Assembly (NCBI GenBank): GCA_005878415.1
Contig: VBMM01000075.1
Coordinates: forward strand, 1,956-14,892
DNA: 12,937 nucleotides
Direction of reading: 5' to 3'
Source: Methanobacteriota archaeon
Lineage (GTDB): Archaea > Thermoplasmatota > Thermoplasmata > RBG-16-68-12
Shown piece after piece: positions 5,466-12,924 of this stretch. Both the position numbers and the translations under genes were made by a program. The stretch's first letter is position 1. Each line of letters opens with the position of its first letter. The notes under the pieces are model-generated. The model did no database searches. It saw nothing but the letters and a program-made list of their open reading frames with translations, and was not told the DNA's origin.

Positions 5466-6755
5466 TTAGTGGCGCTTCTTCCTCATTTCGTCGAGAATTT
5501 CCTTTGCTCGATCCATTCTCACCTTTCGCTCCTTCACGAGGAGCTGAGCGACCTGCTCGACCTCATCCCCTGTCGCCCCGACCGTCGCGGCGATGTTGCG
5601 CGCATGCAGGGACATGTGGCCTCGTTGAATCCCCTCTGTCGCGAGCGCGCGGAGCGCCGCGAAATTCTGCGCGAGCCCGACCGACGCGATAATCTCGCCC
5701 AGCTCCTGCGCGGTCTTCACCCCGAGCAAGCGGACGTTGGCTTTGGCCGTGGGATGGACCGCCGTCGCTCCCCCCACCAGCCCGACGGCCAGGGGGACTT
5801 CGATCGTCCCGACGAGGTCGCCGTTGGCATCCTTCTCCCACGCCGTGAGAGACCGGTAGCCGCCGGATTTCCAGGCCGCGTAGGCGTGGGCGCCGGCCTC
5901 GATCGCCCGCCAATCGTTCCCCGTCGCGACGACGACCGCGTCGATCCCGTTCATGATCCCCTTATTGTGCGTCGCGCACCGGAATGGGTCTGCCTCGGCG
6001 AAGGCGTACGCCTCGAGGACCCCCTCGACGACGTCCTCCCCGGAGGCGTTCTCCGACCGAATCGCGTCCTTCGAAAACACGGCCCGGGCCCGAACGAGAC
6101 GTCGCACCGCGAGGTTCGAAATGATTCGGAGGTACACCCGTCCTCCGGTCCACTTTTCCAGTTGCGGCGCGACCGCCTCCGCCATCGTGTTCACCGCGTT
6201 CGCCCCCATCGCGTCGCGGCAGTCCACGAGGAGATGCGTGACGACCATCGGCCCGCGATTCGTCTCGAGGACGCGCACCTCCACGTCCTTCGCGCCGCCG
6301 CCGAGCTTCACGAGCATCGGGTCCTTCTCGTTGGCCAGGGACAGGATCTCGTCGCGGTGCGCCAGGATCGTCATGCGGGCGCCGTGCGGGTCCGGCACCC
6401 CGACGAGTTGAATCTGGCCGATCATGATGGGCCCCGTCGAGCTCGTCGCGAACCCACCGCGGTCCCGGGCCATCTTCGCCGAATTCGACGCCGCCGCGAC
6501 CACGCTCGGCTCCTCGATCGCCATCGGCACGAGGTAGTCGCGTCCGTTGATCCGGAAATTCACCGCGATTCCGAGCGGGATCGGCATCGTGCCCACGACA
6601 TTCTCGATCATCCGGTCGACTTGCTCGAACTTGAGGGCGCCCGTATTGCGGATCGTGTCGACCTCCGCGTCCGTGAGCTCGCCGAAACCGCGGATCGTCT
6701 GCCAGCGGTCCTCCGGGCTCTTCTTGTAGAAGCCGGACACGTCGGAACTCTTCAT
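5466..6755 (-). CDS. hmgA: Class II HMG-CoA reductase
   Basis: Reduces HMG-CoA to mevalonate, the committed step of the isoprenoid pathway that supplies archaeal membrane lipids. From the ATG at 6755 the product has 429 residues. Visible motifs are ENVVGT (51-56, catalytic Glu51), VPMAIEEPSVVAAAS (76-90), DAMGAN (181-186, nucleotide-binding), THNKGIMNG (262-270, catalytic Lys265), TGNDWRA (278-284, catalytic Asp281) and MSLHARNIA (381-389, catalytic His384). This set is that of class II enzymes such as the Pseudomonas mevalonii one, many of which prefer NADH. Class II enzymes in Thermoplasmatales and Archaeoglobales are known replacements of bacterial type. An ATG at 6791 is open, but it lies inside the probable TATA box, so the later ATG is chosen. 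No other mevalonate-pathway gene is adjacent. Confidence 0.95.
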   Translation of the reverse strand: MKSSDVSGFYKKSPEDRWQTIRGFGELTDAEVDTIRNTGALKFEQVDRMIENVVGTMPIPLGIAVNFRINGRDYLVPMAIEEPSVVAAASNSAKMARDRGGFATSSTGPIMIGQIQLVGVPDPHGARMTILAHRDEILSLANEKDPMLVKLGGGAKDVEVRVLETNRGPMVVTHLLVDCRDAMGANAVNTMAEAVAPQLEKWTGGRVYLRIISNLAVRRLVRARAVFSKDAIRSENASGEDVVEGVLEAYAFAEADPFRCATHNKGIMNGIDAVVVATGNDWRAIEAGAHAYAAWKSGGYRSLTAWEKDANGDLVGTIEVPLAVGLVGGATAVHPTAKANVRLLGVKTAQELGEIIASVGLAQNFAALRALATEGIQRGHMSLHARNIAATVGATGDEVEQVAQLLVKERKVRMDRAKEILDEMRKKRH

Positions 6756-6770
6756 GCGCGCACCGCGCGC
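6756..6770 (-). other. GC hairpin directly before the HMG-CoA reductase start
   Basis: GCGCGC (6756-6761) and GCGCGC (6765-6770) enclose a three-base loop immediately upstream of the ATG at 6755. If the transcript starts near 6767 most of the stem would lie in the leader and could limit ribosome access. It could equally be a by-product of high GC content. Confidence 0.3.
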
Positions 6771-6788
6771 GGGAGAAGGCTCCCCGGC

Positions 6789-6796
6789 CATAAAAG
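6789..6796 (-). promoter_or_regulatory. TATA box for HMG-CoA reductase
   Basis: The minus strand reads CTTTTATG, centred 38 bases before the ATG at 6755. The upstream in-frame ATG (6791) is formed by this box, which argues against it as a start. Confidence 0.6.
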
Positions 6797-6887
6797 CATC
6801 GAAGCCTGCGCTTGCGTCACCCGGTTCCGCAAAGTTCGCGGCGGCGTCCGACCTCGAGCGATGTCCCGGGCCGCCCGCTGCCCCCGC

Positions 6888-7280
6888 TCAGACCTTCGCG
6901 CCGCACTTCCCGCAGAACGTCGCGCCGGGGGCGAGCGGCGAACCGCAATTCCGGCACGTCATCTGGGCGGGTGGAGCGGGACCCGACGGAGGCGGCATAC
7001 CGCCCGACGGGGGCGGCTGCCACGGCGGCTGCCCGTACGGCTGCGTCATCATCGGCTGGACCTTGTCCTTGCGGACGACGAGGTAGATGATCAGCCCGAT
7101 AATCCCGAAGAGTAGGACGACAATGAGCCAGAGGACGCCACTCATTCCTCGGCTCTCGGCGTCACGATACACCCAGATCGCAATGAGCAGAAAGATGACC
7201 CAAATCACGATGAACAGCGCGCACAGCGCGCCTCCGAGAAGCTCGGTCTGAAACGCACCCGGAATCGTTGCCAACACCAC
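6888..7280 (-). CDS. Small membrane protein with C-terminal zinc ribbon
   Basis: The 130-residue product has two membrane helices (about 15-37 and 49-69) joined by YRDAESRGMSG, a layout like the N-terminal PLDc_N-type membrane module found in many archaeal and bacterial small proteins. A flexible Pro/Gly/Gln linker (75-107) and a zinc ribbon follow, with C109-x2-C112 and C123-x2-C126 (CRNCG, FCGKCG). Function is unknown; the ribbon probably faces the cytoplasm and binds a protein or nucleic acid. The start chosen is GTG 7280 because GGAGGG (7288-7293) lies seven bases before it and the TATA box at 7316-7323 would start transcription near 7294. The ATG at 7304 would then lie upstream of the transcript. 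The gene is divergent from the transporter binding-protein gene. Confidence 0.8.
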   Translation of the reverse strand: MVLATIPGAFQTELLGGALCALFIVIWVIFLLIAIWVYRDAESRGMSGVLWLIVVLLFGIIGLIIYLVVRKDKVQPMMTQPYGQPPWQPPPSGGMPPPSGPAPPAQMTCRNCGSPLAPGATFCGKCGAKV

Positions 7281-7315
7281 GGACCCGCCCTCCGGCCGCG
7301 GCATGCGGTAGAGGA

Positions 7316-7323
7316 TATTTAAA
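7316..7323 (-). promoter_or_regulatory. TATA box for the zinc-ribbon membrane protein
   Basis: The minus strand reads TTTAAATA, centred 40 bases before GTG 7280. This is a good archaeal TATA match and the main reason for rejecting the ATG at 7304. Confidence 0.6.
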
Positions 7324-7415
7324 GGGTCCGACCGGCCGTCTGTGGGCCCCCTTCCGCCGACCGAAATCGGGGTATTCGTTCGAGACTTGACCAACTGCAT
7401 GACGCTTTCGTAATC

Positions 7416-7423
7416 CTTAAAGG
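7416..7423 (+). promoter_or_regulatory. TATA-like box for the Liv substrate-binding protein
   Basis: CTTAAAGG is centred about 36 bases before the ATG at 7455, matching the spacing at other promoters in this window. It supports a short leader and the ATG at 7455 rather than the one at 7425. Confidence 0.5.
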
Positions 7424-7454
7424 CGTGTCGTATTATGTCGCCCGCGGGGTCATT

Positions 7455-8879
7455 ATGGAGGAGGAGAAGGCGCCTTCTGGGGAGATGCGAAAGGCAGGCT
7501 CTGGAAGCAAGGTCTTGTGGGCTGTCATTGCGGTTCTCATCGTGATCGTGATTGTCGTGCTGGCCGCGGCTTTCGCGGGTTTGTTTTCTCCGGCCGCCGC
7601 GCCGAAGCCGCAGCTTCGCCTCGGGGTGCTTTTGTCCCAAACCGGTGCGCTGAGCCAGTACGGACCGGGTGACACGAAGGGGGCGAAGTTGGCCGTCGAC
7701 CAGATCAACCTTGCCGGCGGGGTGCTAGGTCAGCCAATCATCCTGTTCGTCGAAGACGACCAGACGGACGCGACTGCGACCGTTGCTGCGGCAACGAAGC
7801 TGATCTCCGTGAACCACGTGAACGCCATTGTCGGCGCCCAGTTCTCGGGCGGATCGATTCCCACGGTCTCTTCGGTCGCCAAGAAAGCCTTCGTCCCGAT
7901 GGTTTCCCCCTCGGCCACGTCGCCCGCACTGTCGAACCTCTCCCTGACCGGGGGATACTTCTTCCGAACCGCTCCTTCCGACGCGCTCCAGGGCGTTGTC
8001 GCCGCCGACTATCTCTTCATGAACCTGTCGTACCGATATGTGAACATCATCGCCCGGGACGACTCGTACGGTCGAGGACTCGCCGGGGTCGTCAACTCGA
8101 AGTTCACGGCCCTCGGGGGCCATGTGAACACGACCGTGATCATCGACCCGACGCACACGAACTTCGACACAGATCTCACGACCTTGTTCTCGACGAACCC
8201 TCAGGCGGTCTATTTCGTCGGGTTCCCCGGAGAGGGGATCGTTGTCATGTCGAACTGGCAGGCAGGGCTCTCATCCAATACGGGATGGGACCGGCCGTGG
8301 ATCTTCTCTGAGGGATTGAAGAGCCAGGCGTTCATCGACCAGTTGCATGATCCGTCGGTCAACGTCGACGTCACGAAGATCCTGGGCACAGCGCCCGTGT
8401 CGCCGTTCGGCGCCATCTACGACTCGTTCGTGGCGCAATACAAGGCGAACAACAGCGGCCAGACTCCGGTCCTCTACGCGGACTACACCTACGACGCCGT
8501 ATACCTGATCGCGCTGGCGGCCCAGAAGGCGGGCTCCGTGAACGGGACCGCGATTCGCGATCAGCTGCGCACGGTCTCGGAGGCGCCGGGTACGGTCATC
8601 AAGCCCGGCCAGTGGGCGACCGCGCTCGCGGCCCTGGGCGCCGGCGGCGACGTGAACTGGGAAGGAGCTGCCGGTTCCGAGGACTTCGACGCGAACGGGG
8701 ACGTCCGAGGGAGCTACGAGGTCTGGGGTGTCAACTCGACCTTCAAGATCGTTCGGGTCGCATTCATCCCGGACTCGAGCATACCAACTGTGGCCGCGCT
8801 CGCGGCTCCAGCCTTTGGATCGACGTTTGCCACGCAATACCTTTGGGCTCAGACCGTCGGGGCGTCCCGGCGGTTCTGA
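7455..8879 (+). CDS. livK: Branched-chain amino-acid type ABC transporter, substrate-binding protein
   Basis: Extracellular receptor of a HAAT-family importer; it captures leucine, isoleucine, valine or a related amide or amino acid and delivers it to LivHM. The 474-residue product has a charged N-terminus, one membrane anchor (about 20-44, VLWAVIAVLIVIVIVVLAAAF) without a lipobox cysteine, and then a Peripla_BP_6 domain. Typical segments are LRLGVLLSQTGALSQYG, KGAKLAVDQINLAGGVLGQPI, VEDDQTD, AIVGAQFSGGSIPT, PMVSPSATSPAL, FFRTAPSD, DDSYGRGLA and YTYDAVYLIALAAQKAG. It stays tethered to the outer face of the membrane. The exact ligand cannot be read from the sequence. It converges on livF with a 27-base gap, so it has its own promoter separate from livHMGF. 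Confidence 0.92.
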   Translation: MEEEKAPSGEMRKAGSGSKVLWAVIAVLIVIVIVVLAAAFAGLFSPAAAPKPQLRLGVLLSQTGALSQYGPGDTKGAKLAVDQINLAGGVLGQPIILFVEDDQTDATATVAAATKLISVNHVNAIVGAQFSGGSIPTVSSVAKKAFVPMVSPSATSPALSNLSLTGGYFFRTAPSDALQGVVAADYLFMNLSYRYVNIIARDDSYGRGLAGVVNSKFTALGGHVNTTVIIDPTHTNFDTDLTTLFSTNPQAVYFVGFPGEGIVVMSNWQAGLSSNTGWDRPWIFSEGLKSQAFIDQLHDPSVNVDVTKILGTAPVSPFGAIYDSFVAQYKANNSGQTPVLYADYTYDAVYLIALAAQKAGSVNGTAIRDQLRTVSEAPGTVIKPGQWATALAALGAGGDVNWEGAAGSEDFDANGDVRGSYEVWGVNSTFKIVRVAFIPDSSIPTVAALAAPAFGSTFATQYLWAQTVGASRRF

Positions 8880-8906
8880 ACCCCTTTCCTCTATTTCGTT
8901 CCGGTC

Positions 8907-9683
8907 TTAGGCCGCGCCACCGAGGTACAACCTGCCCACGTCGGAGTTGTGAAGCAGTGATTCGCCGGTGCCGGTGAAACGGTTCCGGCCGGTCTCGAGG
9001 ACGTACCCTCGGTCCGCAATCGCCAGCGCTTTCTTCGCGTTCTGCTCGACAATGACGATGCCCGTCCCCCCGTCGTTGATCTCGACAATCTTCGAGAAGA
9101 CCGCATCTACGAGCTTCGGGGCGAGACCTGCGGAGGGCTCGTCAATCAAGAGCACATCGGGATCGAGCATCATTGACTTGGCCAAGGCCACCATCTGCTG
9201 CTCGCCTCCGCTCAAGGTGCCGGCGAGTTCGCGCAACTTCGGTTGGAGATTCGGAAACATCGCGATTGCCTCCGTCGCCCGCCTTCGAATTTCGGCGTCT
9301 TTCATCATGCGAGATCGGGTCCGACTACTGGAGCGACCGCTCCATGGCGTTGGAATCGGGGAGATTCGCCGGGTGATCGCACCCATCTCGAGATTCTCGA
9401 GCACGCTCAGAGTCGGGAATGTGTTGTTCGTCTGCGGGACGTAACCCAGTCCCATTATCACGAGGTCCCGGGGGGCGGCGCCGGTGATTTCCTTGCCTCG
9501 GAACTGTACTCGCCCCCCGGTCGGGCGAATCAAACCGAAGATCGCCTTGACAAGAGTCGACTTCCCGGCCCCGTTCGGGCCGATGATCGTGACCAGCTCT
9601 CCGTCGTCCAGCGCCATCGAGACCCCATGAAGGATTTCCATTTCCCCGTAACCCGCGCGGAGATCGTCCACTTGGAGCAGCAA
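8907..9683 (-). CDS. livF: Branched-chain amino-acid type ABC transporter ATPase LivF
   Basis: One of the two ATPases that drive the importer. The 258-residue product, from a TTG two bases after the livG stop, begins LLLQVDDLRAGYGEMEILHG as in the LivF family. It has Walker A GPNGAGKST (35-43), Q84 in the Q-loop, signature LSGGE (157-161), Walker B VLLIDEP (177-183) and SAGLAP, then VEQN with the LivF-type switch. An Arg/Ser-rich insert of about 25 residues (103-128, RRISPIPTPWSGRSSSRTRSR) precedes the helical domain and is longer than usual for LivF. The open frame continues upstream only through livG. GTG at 9671 is a less likely start. It is the last gene of the livHMGF operon. Confidence 0.92.
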   Translation of the reverse strand: MLLQVDDLRAGYGEMEILHGVSMALDDGELVTIIGPNGAGKSTLVKAIFGLIRPTGGRVQFRGKEITGAAPRDLVIMGLGYVPQTNNTFPTLSVLENLEMGAITRRISPIPTPWSGRSSSRTRSRMMKDAEIRRRATEAIAMFPNLQPKLRELAGTLSGGEQQMVALAKSMMLDPDVLLIDEPSAGLAPKLVDAVFSKIVEINDGGTGIVIVEQNAKKALAIADRGYVLETGRNRFTGTGESLLHNSDVGRLYLGGAA

Positions 9684-9685
9684 GG

Positions 9686-10450
9686 CTAGCCCCCGAGGTA
9701 CGACTCGATGACGGTCGCGTTGGCTCTCACCGACTCCGGGGGGCCTTCCGCAATCCGTCGACCCTGATGCATGACGATGACCCAGTCGCATCGGTTCATG
9801 ACCACGTTCATGTCGTGTTCGATCAGGAAGAATGTCCTCCCGCCCCTCCTCAGGTTTTCGATCAGGTCCATGAGGCTCCCCGCCAAGGCGGGATTCACGC
9901 CCGCGACCGGCTCGTCGAGCAAGACCAATGTTGGATCGGACATGAGAGCGCGGGACAGCTCCAGGAGCTTCTTCTGTCCGCCCGACAGCGCCCGGGCGTG
10001 CTCGTTCGCCAGTCCATCGAGTTGCGTCAGTTTAAGGATCTCTCGCGCTCGGGCGCGCCATTGCTTCTCGTCCGCCTTCACCTGGCGCGGACGAGCGAAC
10101 AAGTTCAGCAGGTGTTCGCCTGAATTGTGCTTCGCTGCAAGGACCACATTTTCGAGCACGGTGAGGTTGCGCAACTCGTGCGGAATCTGCCAGGTTTTCG
10201 TCAGTCCAAGGTCGACAATCTCGTACGGCGGAAGGCCGTCGATTCGTGTGCCGTTGAAGCGAATCTCCCCGCCATCGGGCCGATAAAGCCCCGCGATGAT
10301 GTTGAACAAGGTAGACTTCCCCGCCCCGTTGGGGCCAATCAAGCCCGTGATGGTCTTGGGGAGTACGGCGAGGCTGCAGCGGTCGACCGCGTGGATCCCG
10401 CCGAAGGCCTTCTCGACCTCACTCACCGTAAGGAGCGGTCTCGCGTCCAT
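9686..10450 (-). CDS. livG: Branched-chain amino-acid type ABC transporter ATPase LivG
   Basis: Second ATPase of the importer, pairing with LivF on the cytoplasmic side of LivHM. The 254-residue product has the LivG opening LLTVSEVEKAFGGIHAVDR, Walker A GPNGAGKST (39-47), the LivG-type TKTWQIP segment with Q88 of the Q-loop, signature LSGGQ (155-159), Walker B LVLLDEP (175-181) followed by VAGVNP, and LIEHDMNVVM with the switch histidine. It starts nine bases after the livM stop, with GAGGTGAGG (10458-10466 on the minus strand) as a ribosome site seven bases before the ATG. Length is normal for the family and nothing essential is missing. Confidence 0.95.
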   Translation of the reverse strand: MDARPLLTVSEVEKAFGGIHAVDRCSLAVLPKTITGLIGPNGAGKSTLFNIIAGLYRPDGGEIRFNGTRIDGLPPYEIVDLGLTKTWQIPHELRNLTVLENVVLAAKHNSGEHLLNLFARPRQVKADEKQWRARAREILKLTQLDGLANEHARALSGGQKKLLELSRALMSDPTLVLLDEPVAGVNPALAGSLMDLIENLRRGGRTFFLIEHDMNVVMNRCDWVIVMHQGRRIAEGPPESVRANATVIESYLGG

Positions 10451-10459
10451 CCCGATGCC

Positions 10460-11803
10460 TCACCTCAAGACCCGTTTCCTCTCACGGAGGATTCCTTCGG
10501 GGCGATAGACGATGAGCAAGATCAGCAACACCCCGATCAACATGAGCCGGGTGTAGAAGATGGTGTCTCCAACCGCCGAAGGGGCGAATTGTTCGACGAG
10601 GATGAACGCCCAACCAACCCCATAGACCGCAAACGCAGTGAGCACGACCCCTCGAACCACCGCACTCCTCCGGCAAAGCGCGAGCGGGTGAGCCCAGGCC
10701 AATCCTGGCCTGAGTCGTCCGAGCACGAAGATGAGCCCGAGGGCCACCAACGCATTAACGCCGAGGCCCAAGAACACGTCACGCATCAGGACGTAGTTGG
10801 CCGCGAGCCCGAGGACGGCCTGATCCCGCACTTGGACCGAAATCCACTCCATGCCGTAGATCAGGAAGGCCCCGACAATCGCGCCCCTGTGGTTGCCCGA
10901 TCCCCCAACGATTACCATCACCCAAACCGAGAACGTCACGGACGGCGCGAAGCTCGAAGCGGGTGAGAGGTACCCGAGCGTTACCCCGTACAGGGCGCCG
11001 GCGAGTCCCATCAGCGCGCCCCCGATGGCGAACGCCTGAAGCTTGTAGTTGAACGTGTTCTTGCCGAGGGCCATCGTCGCCTCCTCGTCCTCCCGGATCG
11101 CCCGCAAGACCCGGCCCCACGGCGATTCCGCCATGAACTGGAGGACCAAGATCGACGCCAGGAGGATGAGGGCCCCGACTCCAACGAGCGTCATCGCGTT
11201 CAGGAACTGCGCGTCGGTCCCCTCGTATTGAATCGGCGGCGGGATCCCCGTGATCCCGATACTCCCGCCGGTGATAGACTGCAAGTTCGTCGTGGCGATC
11301 TGGAGGATCACCGCGAAAGCGAGGGTCGCGATCGCGAGGTAGTCGGCGCGGAGGCGGAGGGCGGGGACGGCGACGACGGCCGCGGTCGCGCCGGCAGCGA
11401 GCATCGCCAGGACCATCCCGACGGGGAGCGGTAGCGAAAAGCCGCCGAGATGACCCGGAAAGACCACGACACCCCCGACGATGATCGGAGGGGCCGGCGG
11501 CGTGATTGCGAACGCCGCGACATATGCGCCAATGAGGTAGAATCCTGCGATCCCGGCGTTGAACAACCCGGTGTATCCCCACTGAAGGTTGAAACCCAGC
11601 GCGAGGATGGCGAAGACGATCGCGATGCTCACGTAGAAGCCGAGGTTCGTGAGGATTCCTTTGGGTGTGGCGCCCGCGATCGCGGCGGACAATATACCGA
11701 TTAGGACGATGCCTCCAATGACGCTGAAAACGACGATTCCGCTCCACGGGATTTCGCTCGTTGGAGGCGGCCGGTCAGACATCTTCGAACGGCCTGTGGT
11801 CAC
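10460..11803 (-). CDS. livM: Branched-chain amino-acid type ABC transporter permease LivM
   Basis: Membrane subunit that forms the import channel together with LivH. The 447-residue product shows LivM signatures: FNLQWGYTGLFNAGIAGFYLIGAY, RADYLAIATLAFAVILQ, SIGITGIP, the ATPase-contact region RVLRAIREDEEATMALG, and VMVIVGGSGNHRGAIVGAF, ending IVYRPEGILRERK. Most LivM proteins are shorter. The extra length lies near the C-terminus, where a basic loop and an additional hydrophobic segment (LRPGLAWAHPLAL to GWAFILVEQF) precede the last helix. The GTG start at 11803 overlaps the TGA of the livH remainder as GTGA and has GGAGG at 11814-11818; ATG 11782 is an alternative. Confidence 0.92.
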   Translation of the reverse strand: MTTGRSKMSDRPPPTSEIPWSGIVVFSVIGGIVLIGILSAAIAGATPKGILTNLGFYVSIAIVFAILALGFNLQWGYTGLFNAGIAGFYLIGAYVAAFAITPPAPPIIVGGVVVFPGHLGGFSLPLPVGMVLAMLAAGATAAVVAVPALRLRADYLAIATLAFAVILQIATTNLQSITGGSIGITGIPPPIQYEGTDAQFLNAMTLVGVGALILLASILVLQFMAESPWGRVLRAIREDEEATMALGKNTFNYKLQAFAIGGALMGLAGALYGVTLGYLSPASSFAPSVTFSVWVMVIVGGSGNHRGAIVGAFLIYGMEWISVQVRDQAVLGLAANYVLMRDVFLGLGVNALVALGLIFVLGRLRPGLAWAHPLALCRRSAVVRGVVLTAFAVYGVGWAFILVEQFAPSAVGDTIFYTRLMLIGVLLILLIVYRPEGILRERKRVLR

Positions 11804-12012
11804 GGTTTGATTGCCTCCTTGCTCGTCGCTCCCTTACTCCTGGCTGCGACCTGTTCGCCGAGGGATCGGGTGATGCGCTCGATGAAAAACGCCCGGCGAG
11901 CAAAGGCCGGTCGCCGACCGGCGATCCCCCAAGGTCGGAAGATCAGTACGAGGATCAAGATGACAAAAGGAACGGCCACCTTGTACGCGCTCCCGAACTG
12001 CAACCCGATCAC
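11800..12012 (-). pseudogene. livH: C-terminal remainder of frameshifted livH
   Basis: This frame encodes the normal LivH C-terminus: ERPDVIGLQFGSAYKVAV just before and after the GTG at 12012, then FVILILVLIFRPWGIAGRR, a last membrane helix with the RPxG motif, and a basic tail. It lies in a different frame from the upstream livH part. The two meet at GTGA (12009-12012), so reinitiation is possible, but a 70-residue piece of LivH is not expected to be a separate subunit. Its own stop overlaps the livM start as GTGA, showing that this frame was the original reading frame into livM. Confidence 0.8.
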
Positions 12013-12881
12013 GTCCGGACGCTCCAGCCAACGATGACTGCGGCGAAGACGAGTAGGAGGATCTCAAAGCCCATCGTCGGGCTGAGGGCGCTTCCGAGGC
12101 CCAGGAGAACCCCCGCGGTGGAGGCGAAGGAGCTGCTCAACGCCCATGCGGCGAACGTCACGTGCTTCGTGTCGATGCCCGTCGCCTTCGCGAGTTCGAG
12201 GTTGTCGGCGGTTGCGCGCATCGCCTTTCCCAGGTTCGTGTATTTCAGGAGGATGTGGGAGGAAACCACCAACAGCAGTCCGACGCCGAGCGTAAGGATC
12301 CCGCGCACGGGGTGGATCCCGAGGCCCGGGGCGATGGGGATGTCCTGTACCGCGGGAACGGGATAGAGCCACTTTTGAGTACCCGCGACGGAACGGATTC
12401 CGTTCTGGATGATGAGACCGATTCCGACGGAGGCGACGAGTGGGGCGACCGGCCCGCGGCCCTCGAGGCGGGAAAAGATGGCGAGTTCGAGGACGATCCC
12501 GAAGGCAGCGAGGGCGAGGAAAGAGGCGATCGCTCCCCAGATGAGAGAAACACCGTTCAGCGTCAGGACGAGAGCGATGTACGCCCCGAGAGTCATCGTA
12601 TCCCCGTAGGCGAAGTTGGCAAACCCCCGAATCCCGTACAGGATCGTGAGGCCGATCGCTGCGACGATCACGATGCTGCTGATGACCATCCCGCCCAGGG
12701 CATACTTGAGAATGATCGTGCCGAATACGAATGCAAGTCCGGCGAGGACCGCGATGACGATGACAGCCACCATGCCGGTTTGGAGGAGCAGTCGGCGAAC
12801 GCGGCGGGTTGGGCGCAACGCCGCCCACCTCGGTCGAACGAGGTCCCTCGCGGATGACTCCGACCCGGAGACATCGGCCAT
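12009..12881 (-). CDS. livH: Branched-chain amino-acid type permease LivH, truncated by a frameshift
   Basis: Partner permease of LivM. The 290-residue open frame has LivH hallmarks: ILYGIRGFANFAYGDTMTLGAYIAL, VASVGIGLIIQNGIRSVAG, the ATPase-contact region KAMRATADNLELAKATGID, and GLGSALSPTMGFEILLLVFAAVIVG. At VIVG the family continues GG-x-GS-x2-GA-x2-GG, but here the frame runs into WSVRT and a TGA at 12009-12011. The continuation (LERPDVIGLQFGSAYK) is found in another frame starting at the same place, so roughly 17-20 codons with a net shift are missing between them. The N-terminus carries a hydrophilic extension of about 30 residues before the first helix. It is the first gene of livHMGF. 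Confidence 0.85.
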   Translation of the reverse strand: MADVSGSESSARDLVRPRWAALRPTRRVRRLLLQTGMVAVIVIAVLAGLAFVFGTIILKYALGGMVISSIVIVAAIGLTILYGIRGFANFAYGDTMTLGAYIALVLTLNGVSLIWGAIASFLALAAFGIVLELAIFSRLEGRGPVAPLVASVGIGLIIQNGIRSVAGTQKWLYPVPAVQDIPIAPGLGIHPVRGILTLGVGLLLVVSSHILLKYTNLGKAMRATADNLELAKATGIDTKHVTFAAWALSSSFASTAGVLLGLGSALSPTMGFEILLLVFAAVIVGWSVRT

Positions 12882-12916
12882 GGTTCAGTCTAGGACGCGA
12901 GGAAGGTCGGGAACCT

Positions 12917-12924
12917 CATTAACC
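12917..12924 (-). promoter_or_regulatory. TATA-like box for the livHMGF operon
   Basis: The minus strand reads GGTTAATG, centred about 39 bases before the livH ATG at 12881, at the same spacing as other promoters here. The match to a TATA box is moderate. Confidence 0.45.

Noticed and set aside
5469..7115. Plus-strand open frame of 548 codons opposite HMG-CoA reductase
   Set aside because: Shadow frame: its codons mirror the reductase, it is rich in Arg, His and Asp, and it has no domain or promoter.
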